From: Calditerricola satsumensis
GTDB taxonomy: Bacteria; Bacillota; Bacilli; Calditerricolales; Calditerricolaceae
Reading direction: 5' to 3'
Assembly: GCF_014646935.1 (NCBI RefSeq)
Contig: NZ_BMOF01000001.1
Location: 94,431-158,430, forward strand
Length of the DNA stretch: 64,000 bases
Position 1 is the stretch's first letter; every line of letters begins with the position of its first letter. This document shows, in pieces, positions 9,718 to 18,395 of this stretch. Under the pieces are notes generated by a model. It worked only from the letters and a program-made list of their open reading frames with translations, was not told where the DNA came from and made no database searches. The translations under genes were made by a program, and so were the position numbers.

Positions 9718-10956
9718 ATGACGCGACGGGTGCTTGTCCTGGTCGAGCGATTGGGGGCAACGGGCGATGCCGGGGCGCTGCGCGCAGCCCGGCTGACGGC
9801 CCATCTCGGCGAATGGGGCTGGGAGCCGGTTGTCGTGCATCCGGAGGGGGACGCGGTGGCCCTCGACGAAAACACGGCGCGGCGTCTCCTTGCGGTGGTG
9901 CGCGTGGTGGATCCGCCGCTCATCGGCCGAACGGGGGCATCCTCCCAGGGCATTCGCTGGCTGCTCGGCGTGACGCGGGTTGCCGCGCGTGTGGCGAAGC
10001 GCTTTGCCGTGCAGGCGATTCTGTCGACGGGGAGCGCGTGGTGGGCGCACGCCGCCGCGTGGCGCCTGAAGCGGGGCACAGGTTTGCCGTGGCTGGCCGA
10101 CGTTCCCACCCTGCCGGATTGGGTGCAGGACGATACGGGAGGCGGGCGGACGGTTCGCCTGTGGCGGTCGCTGTATCGGGCGGCGCTGCGCGGTGCCGAC
10201 GCGCTTACCGTGCCGTCGGCGGCCCTCGCTGCCGCGCTACAGCCGGTGGCGGATCCCCCGGACCTCGCGGTGATTCCACCCGGTTTTGATCCGGGCGAAT
10301 GGAGGGGCACGCCGCCGGAAGAACGGGCGAAGGGCTTTGTCGCCGTCCACGTGGGCGGATACGGGTTGGACGACCCGCCGTGCGGCCTGATGCCCGTGCT
10401 GAGCGCCCTGGAGGCGTTGCATCGCGAGCCCGTGTTTCGCCGCGAGCGGTGGGCGGTTCGCCTGGTTGCGGAAGGGCGCGATGCCCGCTTCGCCGATGCC
10501 CAGCAGTGGGCGCAGGGGGCGCGGAAGCCCTGGTTGACCATCCAGACCGCGGTGGACAGGGACGCCGTGCTGGCGGCCATGCGCGGGGCCAACCTGCTCT
10601 TGTACGTGGGAGGCGGCCGGCGCGGGATCGTCCTGCCCGACCACGTGGGCGATTACGCCGCCTGTGGCCGTCCGGTGTTGGCGGTGGCCAGCCGCGAGGA
10701 GGCGGCGGAATTGGCCCGCGCGGGCGTGGCGGCGCACTGGGTCGAAGCGGACGACATGGCCGCCTTTCGCCTTGCCTTTTACCGCGCCTATCGCTTGTGG
10801 AAGCGCGGGGTGGCGGCACCGCGCCGTCGCGCGGCGGAGGCTGCTGCCGCTTTGCCGTGGAGGGAGCGGGCGCGCCGGCTGGCGGCGATTCTCGACAGCC
10901 TCGTGATGATGCGCGCAGGGAGGGCCAGACAGCAAAAAGCCGTCACGGAAGGGTAA
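9718..10956 (+). CDS. Glycosyltransferase, GT-B fold (GT4-like)
   Basis: This 412-residue protein has the two-domain GT-B layout: an N-terminal Rossmann-like acceptor domain (starts MTRRVLVLVERLGATGDAGA), a linker around VPSAALAAAL, and the motif VIPPGFDPGEWRG that typically opens the C-terminal donor domain. The conserved Glu-rich sugar-nucleotide loop is degenerate (GIVLPDHVGDYAACGRPVLA), so the substrate cannot be predicted. The neighbours csaB and an LCP protein suggest synthesis of a cell-wall polymer. The convergent csaB gene lies just past the terminator. Confidence 0.7.
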   Translation: MTRRVLVLVERLGATGDAGALRAARLTAHLGEWGWEPVVVHPEGDAVALDENTARRLLAVVRVVDPPLIGRTGASSQGIRWLLGVTRVAARVAKRFAVQAILSTGSAWWAHAAAWRLKRGTGLPWLADVPTLPDWVQDDTGGGRTVRLWRSLYRAALRGADALTVPSAALAAALQPVADPPDLAVIPPGFDPGEWRGTPPEERAKGFVAVHVGGYGLDDPPCGLMPVLSALEALHREPVFRRERWAVRLVAEGRDARFADAQQWAQGARKPWLTIQTAVDRDAVLAAMRGANLLLYVGGGRRGIVLPDHVGDYAACGRPVLAVASREEAAELARAGVAAHWVEADDMAAFRLAFYRAYRLWKRGVAAPRRRAAEAAAALPWRERARRLAAILDSLVMMRAGRARQQKAVTEG

Positions 10957-10973
10957 TCCGTGGCGGCTTTTTT
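10934..10973 (+). terminator. Rho-independent terminator overlapping the glycosyltransferase 3' end
   Basis: AAAGCCGTCACGGA pairs with TCCGTGGCGGCTTT around a 7-nt loop, followed by a T-run. The 5' arm lies inside the last codons of the glycosyltransferase. Confidence 0.85.
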
Positions 10974-11006
10974 GCACGTGTGAGGGAGCTTGGGGTTTTC
11001 TCGCGG

Positions 11007-12116
11007 CTAAGGCGTCATCGTTGACGGAGTGCGGTTCACGCGAAAATGGTCGACGATGGCCTGCGCCGGGCGCCAGGCCAGCTCGCGTAAGGGGGTGACG
11101 AGGGCCGCCAGACGTCTTCGTTCCTCTTCGCCCGCTTCAAGCTTGCGCAGGGCGGCTTCGACCAGCGCAGCAGTGGACACCGTTTCGGTGGTCCCGACGG
11201 GCGCGTCGCCCAGTTGGCGCAGGAAATGGTCGATTTTCGGGTCATACGAGATGCCGACCATGGGCACATGCTGCGCGGCGGCGAAAACCAACGCGTGAAG
11301 GCGCACCCCGATGACAAGGGCCGCCCGACCGATGAGGCCCAACCATTGGGGTGGCGTGAGCGGGCTGTCGAGCAGCACGGTTTGTTTGCGGCGGCGCATC
11401 AAGCGTTGCACCGTTTGGCAAGCGCGCACGTCGTTTGGCGGGTGCAGGGGCAGGAGGACGACGGCGTAACCGCGTTCGGCCAGCCGGTCCAATGCGGCGG
11501 CAACTTCGGCGAGAAAGCGATTGTTTCGCCAATGGCGCACGCTGACGGCGACAAAGGGAGCGGCCAGGTTGTGCGACGCGACGATGGCGTCGATTTCCTG
11601 GGAGGGAGCCGGCTGTAAGGTCAACACCGGGTCGGCGACCAATTCGATGCGGTCGCGGGCGATGCCCAGTTCGGCCAGCAGCTTGGCTGATCCCTCGTCT
11701 CGCACGGAGATGTACGCAGCGCGCCGAAACGTCGAGCGGATTAAGGGATAAAATCGCCGCTGGCGAATTGGGCCGATGCCCTGGGCGTAGATGAACACGG
11801 GCTGCCGGCACCACTGGGCCATGGCAATGATTCCGGCATAATACGGAATGGATCGAAAGCCGCTGGCGTCCTGAAGCAAGCTTCCGCCGCCGCTCACCAG
11901 GGCGTCGGCGTTCCTCAGCGCGCGGTATACGGAGAGCGGGTCCATCCGGTGCACGGCGTTGACGCGGTACAGGCGTGCTGTGGCCTCCGGCTGAGCCGAC
12001 AGCACGGTGATGGCGATGGCGGGGTCAAACCGGCGCAACGACGACACGATGGCGTGCAGGATCGCTTCGTCCCCCGCGTTGTTGTACCCGTAATAACCGG
12101 ATAGGACGACGTGCAA
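11007..12116 (-). CDS. csaB: Polysaccharide pyruvyl transferase CsaB
   Basis: This 369-residue protein of the pyruvyltransferase family has the CsaB start HVVLSGYYGYNNAGDEAIL and later ISGGGSLLQD-like and YAQGIGP motifs, seen as VSGGGSLLQDASG and FIYAQGIGPI. CsaB adds ketal pyruvate to secondary cell-wall polysaccharide, the ligand for SLH domains of S-layer proteins. The start is TTG 12116, nine bases after AAAGGAGG; GTG 12122 is only three bases from that site. It is divergent from the LCP gene, which may attach the same polymer to the wall. Confidence 0.88.
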   Translation of the reverse strand: MHVVLSGYYGYNNAGDEAILHAIVSSLRRFDPAIAITVLSAQPEATARLYRVNAVHRMDPLSVYRALRNADALVSGGGSLLQDASGFRSIPYYAGIIAMAQWCRQPVFIYAQGIGPIRQRRFYPLIRSTFRRAAYISVRDEGSAKLLAELGIARDRIELVADPVLTLQPAPSQEIDAIVASHNLAAPFVAVSVRHWRNNRFLAEVAAALDRLAERGYAVVLLPLHPPNDVRACQTVQRLMRRRKQTVLLDSPLTPPQWLGLIGRAALVIGVRLHALVFAAAQHVPMVGISYDPKIDHFLRQLGDAPVGTTETVSTAALVEAALRKLEAGEEERRRLAALVTPLRELAWRPAQAIVDHFRVNRTPSTMTP

Positions 12117-12298
12117 GTGCACCCGCCTCCTTTGGCCGCATCCCGCGCGCATGGCGCATGCGGTTCGGATGGAAAAAGTTGAATGCCCCATGCCCCGCGG
12201 CGGCACGACGACCGTGGACATACTGGAAGATGACGATTTTTCGATAACAACGGTAATTGTATCGCATGTTTTGCCAAAGGGACAAGGAGGCGACCCGA

Positions 12299-13366
12299 AT
12301 GCGCGGGGCGGGTCGATCGCGGGCGCGGCAGTGGGTGTTGGAGCTGCTCGTGTGTGGAGGGATCGCCCTGTTGGGAATCGGCGGCTATGCCGCGTGGCGG
12401 TACGATCAGATGGGTGCGCGTGGGAACGAGCCGCAGCCGCGCGCCGTTGAGGTTCCTTGGCAGGCGACCGTGTCGCCACCACCGGTGGGCGCCGCTGAGG
12501 CCACGTCACCAGGAGAGCCGTTTACGGTGGCGGTGCTCGGCATCGATTCGCGCGGGGAGCGGCGTTCGCGGGCGGACACCGTGATGGTGGCCGCGATCAA
12601 TCCCCGCACAAGGCGCGCCTACGTCGTCTCCATTCCGCGAGATACGTACGTGCACATCCCGGGGCGCGGCCCCGACAAGCTCAACCACGCGATGGCGTAC
12701 GGCGGCCCGGTGTTGGTGAAGGCGACCCTGGAGCGGCTTTTGGTGCTTCCGATTCACCATTATGTCGTCGTCGATTTTGCCGGTTTTCGTCGCCTGGTGG
12801 ACGAGCTAGGCGGCGTGGAGGTGAACGTGGCCAAGCCCATGAAATACCACGATCCCGCCGACGGCACGACGATTGACCTGTATCCCGGGAGGCAGGTGCT
12901 CAATGGCGACCAGGCATTGGGGTACGTGCGCTACCGCCTGAGCGACGTCGGCCGCAGCGACAGCGATTTTGAGCGCATACGCCGGCAGCAGGAGGTGTTG
13001 CGCGCGCTCGCCGACAAGGCGAACGACCTGCGCACGTGGCTCCACCTGTTTGCCGTGCTGAACATTCTTCGCGACCATGTCCACACCGATTTGACAACAG
13101 CCCAGGTCTTCCGCCTTGCGCGGGCTTTTGCCGGAGGCGTGTCGGAAAAGAGCCTCCAGTTGGACACCCTGCGCGGCGAGGACCGCCTCGTGCGCACGTC
13201 CCGCGGCCGGCGCGTCTGGTACACCTTTGTGTCGGAACGCACGCGACGGGCGGCGGCCGCACAGCTGCGGGCCGTTCTCGAAGGGGAAGCGCATCAGGGG
13301 GAACCGAGGAAAACGGAAGGGGAACCCGAACGGCAAAGCCGGTCAAGGGCGCGAGCGGAGGGATGA
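12299..13366 (+). CDS. LytR-CpsA-Psr (LCP) family wall polymer ligase
   Basis: The 355-residue protein has a short cytoplasmic start, one membrane helix (about residues 14-32) and an extracellular LCP domain. Motifs include VLGIDSRGERRSRADTVMVA, the RDTYV site and the Arg-rich YVRYRLSDVGRSDSDFERIRRQ region (given as two parts: residues about 208-230). LCP enzymes transfer polyprenyl-linked polymers to peptidoglycan. ATG 12299 follows CAAGGAGG. The tail after about residue 325 is charged and low complexity. Position beside csaB suggests it anchors the pyruvylated polymer; this is inference. Confidence 0.88.
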   Translation: MRGAGRSRARQWVLELLVCGGIALLGIGGYAAWRYDQMGARGNEPQPRAVEVPWQATVSPPPVGAAEATSPGEPFTVAVLGIDSRGERRSRADTVMVAAINPRTRRAYVVSIPRDTYVHIPGRGPDKLNHAMAYGGPVLVKATLERLLVLPIHHYVVVDFAGFRRLVDELGGVEVNVAKPMKYHDPADGTTIDLYPGRQVLNGDQALGYVRYRLSDVGRSDSDFERIRRQQEVLRALADKANDLRTWLHLFAVLNILRDHVHTDLTTAQVFRLARAFAGGVSEKSLQLDTLRGEDRLVRTSRGRRVWYTFVSERTRRAAAAQLRAVLEGEAHQGEPRKTEGEPERQSRSRARAEG

Positions 13367-13369
13367 GCG

Positions 13370-14857
13370 GTGGCGATTCCCAAGGATTTGGAAACCCGAA
13401 AACTCTCTCCTTCCCTTCACGAAAACGTGGCGGTCCTCAACGCGGTGCTTGGCGTTGGCAAAAGCTTTGATGTGCTCCACCGTCAACTCGTCTACGGCGA
13501 AAAGGCGTGTGCCCTGTACTTCGTGGACGGGCTTGCCAAAGACGACATCATGACCCAGGTGATGCGCCACCTGGCCACCCTGCGTCCCGAGGACCTGTCC
13601 GTCGCCGCGGTGCGCCGCCTGCTCACCCAGCATCTGGCCTACATCGAACTCGGGGAAACCGATCGGATGGAAGAGGTGGTCACGGCGGTGTTGTCGGGCC
13701 CGCTCGTCCTACTGATAGACGGGAAGGCGTCCGCCGTGATCATCGACGCCCGCACCTATCCGGCCCGCGGTCCGGAGGAGCCCGACTTGGAGCGCGTCGT
13801 GCGCGGGTCGCGCGACGGGTTTGTCGAAACGATCATTTTCAACACCGCCCTGACGCGCCGACGGTTGCGTGACCCGTCGCTGCGCATGGAGCACCTCAGC
13901 GTTGGTCGGCGCTCGAAAACCGACATCGTGTTGGCGTATATGGAGGACCTGGCCGATCCGGAGCTGGTTGACGAGCTGCGGCGGCGTCTGCAGGATTTGG
14001 ACATTGATGGGCTGCCGATGGCGGAAAAAACCCTTGAGGAGTACCTGTTCAAGCGATGGTGGAACCCGTACCCCATGGTGCGCTACACGGAGCGCCCCGA
14101 CGTGGCCGCGGTGCACCTGTTGGAAGGCCACGTCTTGATTTACGTCGACACATCCCCCAGCGTGATGATCACGCCGACGACGCTGTTTCATCACGTTCAG
14201 CATGCCGAGGAGTACCGCCAAAAACCGGTGGTCGGCGTCTATTTGCGCTGGGTGCGCTTTTTGCTGATGCTCGCCTCGGTCTTCCTGCCGCCGTTGTGGT
14301 TGCTCGCGGTCCTGGAGCCGGCGCTGCTGCCCGCTGTGGACGAGGTGGTTGACCTGCGGGACAAGGGCAAGGTTCCGCTGTTCTGGCAGTTCCTCGCCGC
14401 AGAGCTGGGCATCGACGCCCTTCGCATGGCGGCCATTCATACGCCCTCGGCGCTGGCTACGGCCATGGGCCTGGTTGCGGCTGTGCTCATCGGCGAGACG
14501 GCGGTCAAGGTAGGGCTGTTTACCCATGAGGTCGTGCTGTACATTGCCATCGCCGCCGTCGGCACCTTTGCGACGCCCAGCTACGAGCTCGGGCTGGCCA
14601 ACCGCCTGGTGCGCTTGGCCCTGCTCGTCTTGGTGTGGGTGGGACACGCGTGGGGGCTGCTGTTGGGGCTTGTCGGCTGGTTTGCCGTGCTGGCCACGAC
14701 GCGTTCCCTGAACACGCCGTACCTGTGGCCTTTGTTGCCCTTTCACGCGCGGGCGCTGTGGCAGGTGTTCGTGCGTACCCCCGTTCCCGCCAACCGGCAC
14801 CGCTTCCGCGTGATCACCGCGGGGGACACCGATCGCCAGCGTCCCAATCCCAGGTAA
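13370..14857 (+). CDS. spoVAF: GerA/SpoVAF-type spore germination protein
   Basis: The 495-residue protein has a soluble N-terminal half and a C-terminal half with about five membrane helices (from about residue 295). The hallmarks of the GerA A-subunit/SpoVAF family are visible: SDGFVETIIFNTALTRRRLR-like text seen as RDGFVETIIFNTALTRRRLR, the SKTDI motif, and FPQKPVV-like EEYRQKPVVGVYLRWVR. The Asn-Pro rich KRWWNPYPMVRYTERPD is typical of SpoVAF. It would sit in the inner spore membrane. GTG 13370 begins 4 nt after the LCP stop. No other spoVA gene is nearby. Confidence 0.85.
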   Translation: MAIPKDLETRKLSPSLHENVAVLNAVLGVGKSFDVLHRQLVYGEKACALYFVDGLAKDDIMTQVMRHLATLRPEDLSVAAVRRLLTQHLAYIELGETDRMEEVVTAVLSGPLVLLIDGKASAVIIDARTYPARGPEEPDLERVVRGSRDGFVETIIFNTALTRRRLRDPSLRMEHLSVGRRSKTDIVLAYMEDLADPELVDELRRRLQDLDIDGLPMAEKTLEEYLFKRWWNPYPMVRYTERPDVAAVHLLEGHVLIYVDTSPSVMITPTTLFHHVQHAEEYRQKPVVGVYLRWVRFLLMLASVFLPPLWLLAVLEPALLPAVDEVVDLRDKGKVPLFWQFLAAELGIDALRMAAIHTPSALATAMGLVAAVLIGETAVKVGLFTHEVVLYIAIAAVGTFATPSYELGLANRLVRLALLVLVWVGHAWGLLLGLVGWFAVLATTRSLNTPYLWPLLPFHARALWQVFVRTPVPANRHRFRVITAGDTDRQRPNPR

Positions 14858-14925
14858 ACGGGCGCTGGCGCGTCCCCATCCGGGAGTCCAAGCACCGCGC
14901 GACAGAAATGACGTGAAATTCGTAT

Positions 14926-14953
14926 TTGAAGGGAAAATGGGGCATGTTATAAT
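14926..14953 (+). promoter_or_regulatory. Probable fadD promoter
   Basis: TTGAAG (14926-14931) and TATAAT (14948-14953) are 16 nt apart. Downstream, 14966-14979 reads ttgaccattcattg, which resembles one half of a FadR operator only. Confidence 0.6.
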
Positions 14954-15080
14954 TTCTATAGGTGATTGACCATTCATTGTCGGCATGCGTCGTTGCCGTC
15001 GCGCATAGACCACCCGTAGCACCCATGATGCGGGTGTTTGGCCAACTTGCCGCAACCCAAAGGAGCAAAAGGACGGGGGG

Positions 15081-16790
15081 ATGGGGATGGACAAACCGTG
15101 GTTGCGCCACTATCCCAAAGGCGTGCCGCCGACGCTGTCGTATCCCGATGTGCCGCTGTTCCACTATCTGTTGGACGCGGCGGAGCGGGCGCCGGACCGG
15201 CCGGCAATCGGCTTTTTTGGAAAGAATTTGACGTATGCGGAAGTGGCCGACCGTGCCAAGCGGCTGGCGCGCGCCCTGCAGGCCCTCGGTGTGCAGAAGG
15301 GCGATCGCGTGGCCATCATGCTGCCCAACTGTCCGGCCAGCGTGATCGGTTACTATGGCGCGCTCCTGGCCGGTGCCGTGGTGGTGCAGACGAACCCGCT
15401 GTACACGGAGCGCGAACTGGAACACCAGCTCGCCGATTCCGGGGCGGAAACGATCCTCGTGCTGGACCAGCTCTTTCCGCGCGTGTGGAACGTGCGCGGA
15501 AAAACGTCCCTGCGGCGCATCATCACGGTCAGTTTGAAGGATGACCTGCCCTTTCCCAAGAACGTGCTCTACCCCTGGATGCAGCGCCGCCAAGGGCAAT
15601 GGGTTCGCATTCCGAAGGATGCGGACGGCGTGTGGCGCCTGATGGATCTCCTGCGCGCCTACCCGCCCGAGCCGGAACCGGTGGCCATCGACCCCCGCGA
15701 CGATCTGGCCTTGCTCCAGTACACGGGAGGAACAACGGGGACGCCCAAAGCAGCCATGCTCACCCATCGCAACCTGGTGGCCAACACCGAACAATGCATT
15801 GCGTGGATGGGAAACGTGGCGTACGGCCAAGAAGTGATTTTGGGGGTGTTGCCCTTTTTCCATGTCTACGGCATGACCGTGGTGATGAATTTTGCCGTGC
15901 GCACGGCGGCCAAGATGGTGTTGGTGCCAAAGTTTGACGTGAACGAGGTGCTGAAGCGGATCGAAAAAGAGCGGCCAACCCTCTTTCCTGGAGCGCCGAC
16001 CATCTACGTGGCCCTCATCAACCACCCCGACATCCGGCGCTATGACCTGTCGTCGATCAAGGCGTGCCTCAGCGGGTCGGCACCGCTGCCGGTCGACGTG
16101 CAACAAAAATTTGAAGCGCTTACAGGTGGGCGCCTCGTGGAAGGGTACGGGCTTACGGAGACGTCGCCGGTTACCCACGCCAACCCGATCGATGGCCGAC
16201 GCGTCGCCGGCAGCATCGGCGTGCCGTGGCCGGATACCGACTGCCGCATTGTCGATCCCCAGACGGGACAGCCCCTCCCGCCGCGCCAGATCGGCGAAGT
16301 GGCCGTGCGCGGCCCGCAGGTGATGAAAGGGTACTGGAACCAGCCGGAGCAGACGGCGGCCGTGCTCCGCGATGGGTGGCTGTTGACGGGTGACCTCGGG
16401 TACATGGACGAGGACGGGTATTTCTACATCGTCGATCGCAAGAAGGACATGATCATCGCCGGCGGATACAACATCTACCCGCGCGAGGTGGAGGAGGTGC
16501 TGTACGAGCACCCGGCGGTGCGCGAGGCGGCGGTCATCGGCGTTCCCGATCCGTATCGAGGGGAGACGGTGAAAGCCTTCATCGTGCTGAAGGACGGCGC
16601 CCATGTCACGGAACAGGAGCTGGACGCGTTTTGCCGCCAGCGGCTTGCGGCGTACAAGGTGCCGCGCATCTACGAGTTTCGCCAGGAGTTGCCCAAGTCC
16701 GCTGTAGGCAAGGTGCTGCGCCGCGTATTGCAGGAAGAAGAGCGGGGCAAGCGGGAGGAAGTTGCGGCGGCAACGTCGAAGGAATCCTGA
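15081..16790 (+). CDS. fadD: Long-chain fatty acid--CoA ligase
   Basis: This 569-residue member of the AMP-binding superfamily activates fatty acids to acyl-CoA, the entry step of beta-oxidation. Visible motifs: the ATP/AMP loop YTGGTTGTPKAAMLTH (about residue 212), GYGLTETSPV, the hinge region DGWLLTGDLGYMDEDGYFYI and the C-terminal Lys motif PKSAVGKVLRR. The start MDKPWLRHYPKGVP is like B. subtilis LcfA. In-frame ATGs at 15081 and 15087 are both usable after AAAGGAG. It lies in the fad region, separated from fadR by an oxidase cluster. Confidence 0.95.
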   Translation: MGMDKPWLRHYPKGVPPTLSYPDVPLFHYLLDAAERAPDRPAIGFFGKNLTYAEVADRAKRLARALQALGVQKGDRVAIMLPNCPASVIGYYGALLAGAVVVQTNPLYTERELEHQLADSGAETILVLDQLFPRVWNVRGKTSLRRIITVSLKDDLPFPKNVLYPWMQRRQGQWVRIPKDADGVWRLMDLLRAYPPEPEPVAIDPRDDLALLQYTGGTTGTPKAAMLTHRNLVANTEQCIAWMGNVAYGQEVILGVLPFFHVYGMTVVMNFAVRTAAKMVLVPKFDVNEVLKRIEKERPTLFPGAPTIYVALINHPDIRRYDLSSIKACLSGSAPLPVDVQQKFEALTGGRLVEGYGLTETSPVTHANPIDGRRVAGSIGVPWPDTDCRIVDPQTGQPLPPRQIGEVAVRGPQVMKGYWNQPEQTAAVLRDGWLLTGDLGYMDEDGYFYIVDRKKDMIIAGGYNIYPREVEEVLYEHPAVREAAVIGVPDPYRGETVKAFIVLKDGAHVTEQELDAFCRQRLAAYKVPRIYEFRQELPKSAVGKVLRRVLQEEERGKREEVAAATSKES

Positions 16791-16798
16791 CGAGAAGG

Positions 16799-17293
16799 TT
16801 ACGATAAAACGGACTCTTCATGGATTTCCGTCGCCCCATGTTCGCGGAGGGTGCGCACAATCGCGTCGCGCTGCGCGGGGTTGCGCACGCCAACGGTCAC
16901 GAGACACCGTCCGGATTTGAGGTGTTCCTCGATCCGTTCGGCCGTGTAACGGTTGAGGCCGAGGTCAACAAGCGCGCCAAGGGCGCCGCCGGCCATCGCC
17001 CCGGCCAGGGCGTCAAGAAGGGGGCCCATCGCCAATACGGGTCCGACCCCGGGGACGAGCAGGGCGCTGAGGCCGAAGGCGGCTCCGGCGAGGGCACCGA
17101 TGCCGCTTCCCCACGCGACGCCGTCGGTGATCGGGTCGCTGGAGGCGTCACGCGTAGCATCTGGAGAAGAGGGAAGATCGTTGGCCCTCACAACCAGCGA
17201 AAGGTCGGCCGGATCGACGATGGCGGTGAGGGCGTGAAAGGCGCGTTCGGCATCGGCGGGACGGTCAAAGGCGGCAATGAGATGGGGGTTCAT
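16799..17293 (-). CDS. YflT-like general stress protein with glycine zipper
   Basis: The 164-residue protein begins MNPHLIAAFDRPADAERAFHAL and ends VGVRNPAQRDAIVRTLREHG, an arrangement like the heat/general stress YflT domain. Between these lies a Gly/Ala-rich segment (about residues 72-118) of the glycine-zipper type that may insert in a membrane. ATG 17293 follows AAAGGAG; longer in-frame extension has no binding site. It is convergent with fadD and downstream of the cytochrome cluster on the same strand. Function is unknown. Confidence 0.6.
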   Translation of the reverse strand: MNPHLIAAFDRPADAERAFHALTAIVDPADLSLVVRANDLPSSPDATRDASSDPITDGVAWGSGIGALAGAAFGLSALLVPGVGPVLAMGPLLDALAGAMAGGALGALVDLGLNRYTAERIEEHLKSGRCLVTVGVRNPAQRDAIVRTLREHGATEIHEESVLS

Positions 17294-17331
17294 GGCCAAA
17301 CTCCTTTCTGGGCGGATTGTCGCCCCGAATG

Positions 17332-17832
17332 TTAGAGCGTCTTCAGGTACTCCTTGATCGCCTTGATTTGGTCCTCGTTGAGGCCGAGGCTGGGGAGTGC
17401 CGGCATCTGTCCGCGCCCGTTGCGCAGCACCTGATCCAGCTCGGCGTCGGACATCCGCTTGCTGACGCCGGCGAGTCCGGGGCCGACCTTGTTGACAGGG
17501 GTCACGTTGTGGCAACCGGCGCAGTTTTGCTGGAAGAGCTGGGCGCCATCATAGGTTCCGGCCGGGTTTTGCGCCGTCTCCTGCCGGTCGTTGATCGGCG
17601 TGGCCGTCAGGGCGTAGACGACGGCCCATACGGCCAGCGCGGCGTACGTAACGGCGAGGAAGCGGGGAACCCGCGCGTTGCCCATGCGGATGCCGCCGAC
17701 GTTTTCCAAGGGTTCTTCTTGATCCGGAGCCGGACGGCTGGGCAGGTCGTCGTCTTCCCACGGGGCGCGCAGGGTGGGGGTGGAAGGTTTCTCCTCGCCT
17801 GGGCGAGAACGCTCGTCGCGCTTTTCGTCCAT
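17332..17832 (-). CDS. Membrane-anchored c-type cytochrome
   Basis: The 166-residue protein has a charged, Pro-rich cytoplasmic start, one membrane helix (about residues 58-76) and a C-terminal class I cytochrome c domain with the haem site CAGCH and the axial Met in GQMPALP. It follows the FixO-like cytochrome and the oxidase subunit I on the same strand, so it probably takes the place of the CcoP electron-donor subunit of the cbb3-type oxidase. Only one haem motif is present, whereas proteobacterial CcoP has two. ATG 17832 follows AAGGAGGAG. Confidence 0.88.
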   Translation of the reverse strand: MDEKRDERSRPGEEKPSTPTLRAPWEDDDLPSRPAPDQEEPLENVGGIRMGNARVPRFLAVTYAALAVWAVVYALTATPINDRQETAQNPAGTYDGAQLFQQNCAGCHNVTPVNKVGPGLAGVSKRMSDAELDQVLRNGRGQMPALPSLGLNEDQIKAIKEYLKTL

Positions 17833-17857
17833 GGTTCTCCTCCTTGTGCCCTTCGGT

Positions 17858-18367
17858 TTAGCGCCCCTCCGCTTGTGGCGCCGGGCGCAGGCTCATCAGG
17901 TACGCGGCCAGATCCGAAAGTTCCTGGTCTGTCAGGTAGTCGTACCGGGGCATGTTGCTGCCGGGCAGCATCTCGCGCGGATTTTTCAGGTTGCGGATCA
18001 GCCATTCCTTGTTCCACCGCTTGCCCACCCACATCAGGTCGGCGCCGGTGCGCACGGTTCCCAAAAGCGGCGGCGCGTCATAGAAGTAGTCGCCCGCCGC
18101 CGAGACGGGGCCGAGGTTGCTGTCGGCCTTTACGGGGCGCACAAACTGCGTGTGGCAAACGTGGCACCCTTCCCGAATGTAAAGGGCCCGGCCGCGCGCC
18201 TCGGGCGTGTTGGGCGCGTAGTGGCGCAGCTCGGCGTTGGCGTTGGGTTTCTGCATGGAACTGTCGTAGAAGGGGAGGGTGACGGTGCCGATCACCCCCA
18301 GCAGGAACAGGGCCAACGACCCGAGCACGATGGGCGCAATCGACTTTTCCGCTTTGGACGACGCCAT
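17858..18367 (-). CDS. ccoO: Cytochrome c subunit II of cbb3-type oxidase (FixO/CcoO-like)
   Basis: The 169-residue protein has an N-terminal membrane anchor (about residues 12-31) and one haem c site, REGCHVCHTQFVRPVKADSN (shown here at about residues 66-85). The QFVRP text after CHxxH-type haem binding and the PREMLPGSNMPRY segment are FixO signatures; the Met is the axial ligand. It passes electrons to subunit I. ATG 18367 is 8 nt after AGGAGG; a GTG two codons upstream is too close to that site. Confidence 0.9.
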   Translation of the reverse strand: MASSKAEKSIAPIVLGSLALFLLGVIGTVTLPFYDSSMQKPNANAELRHYAPNTPEARGRALYIREGCHVCHTQFVRPVKADSNLGPVSAAGDYFYDAPPLLGTVRTGADLMWVGKRWNKEWLIRNLKNPREMLPGSNMPRYDYLTDQELSDLAAYLMSLRPAPQAEGR

Positions 18368-18395
18368 GGGCACACCCTCCTTTTGCGTGAGGCGA

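Noticed and set aside
8322..10592. Very long open frame on the strand opposite mutS2
   Set aside because: High G+C removes stop codons, so long antisense frames are expected; composition and lack of motifs show it is a shadow of mutS2. The same applies to similar frames opposite etfBA, the transporter operon and uvrC.
14966..14979. FadR operator before fadD
   Set aside because: Only one half-site (CATTCATT) is present; the second arm is absent. It stays a weak possibility.
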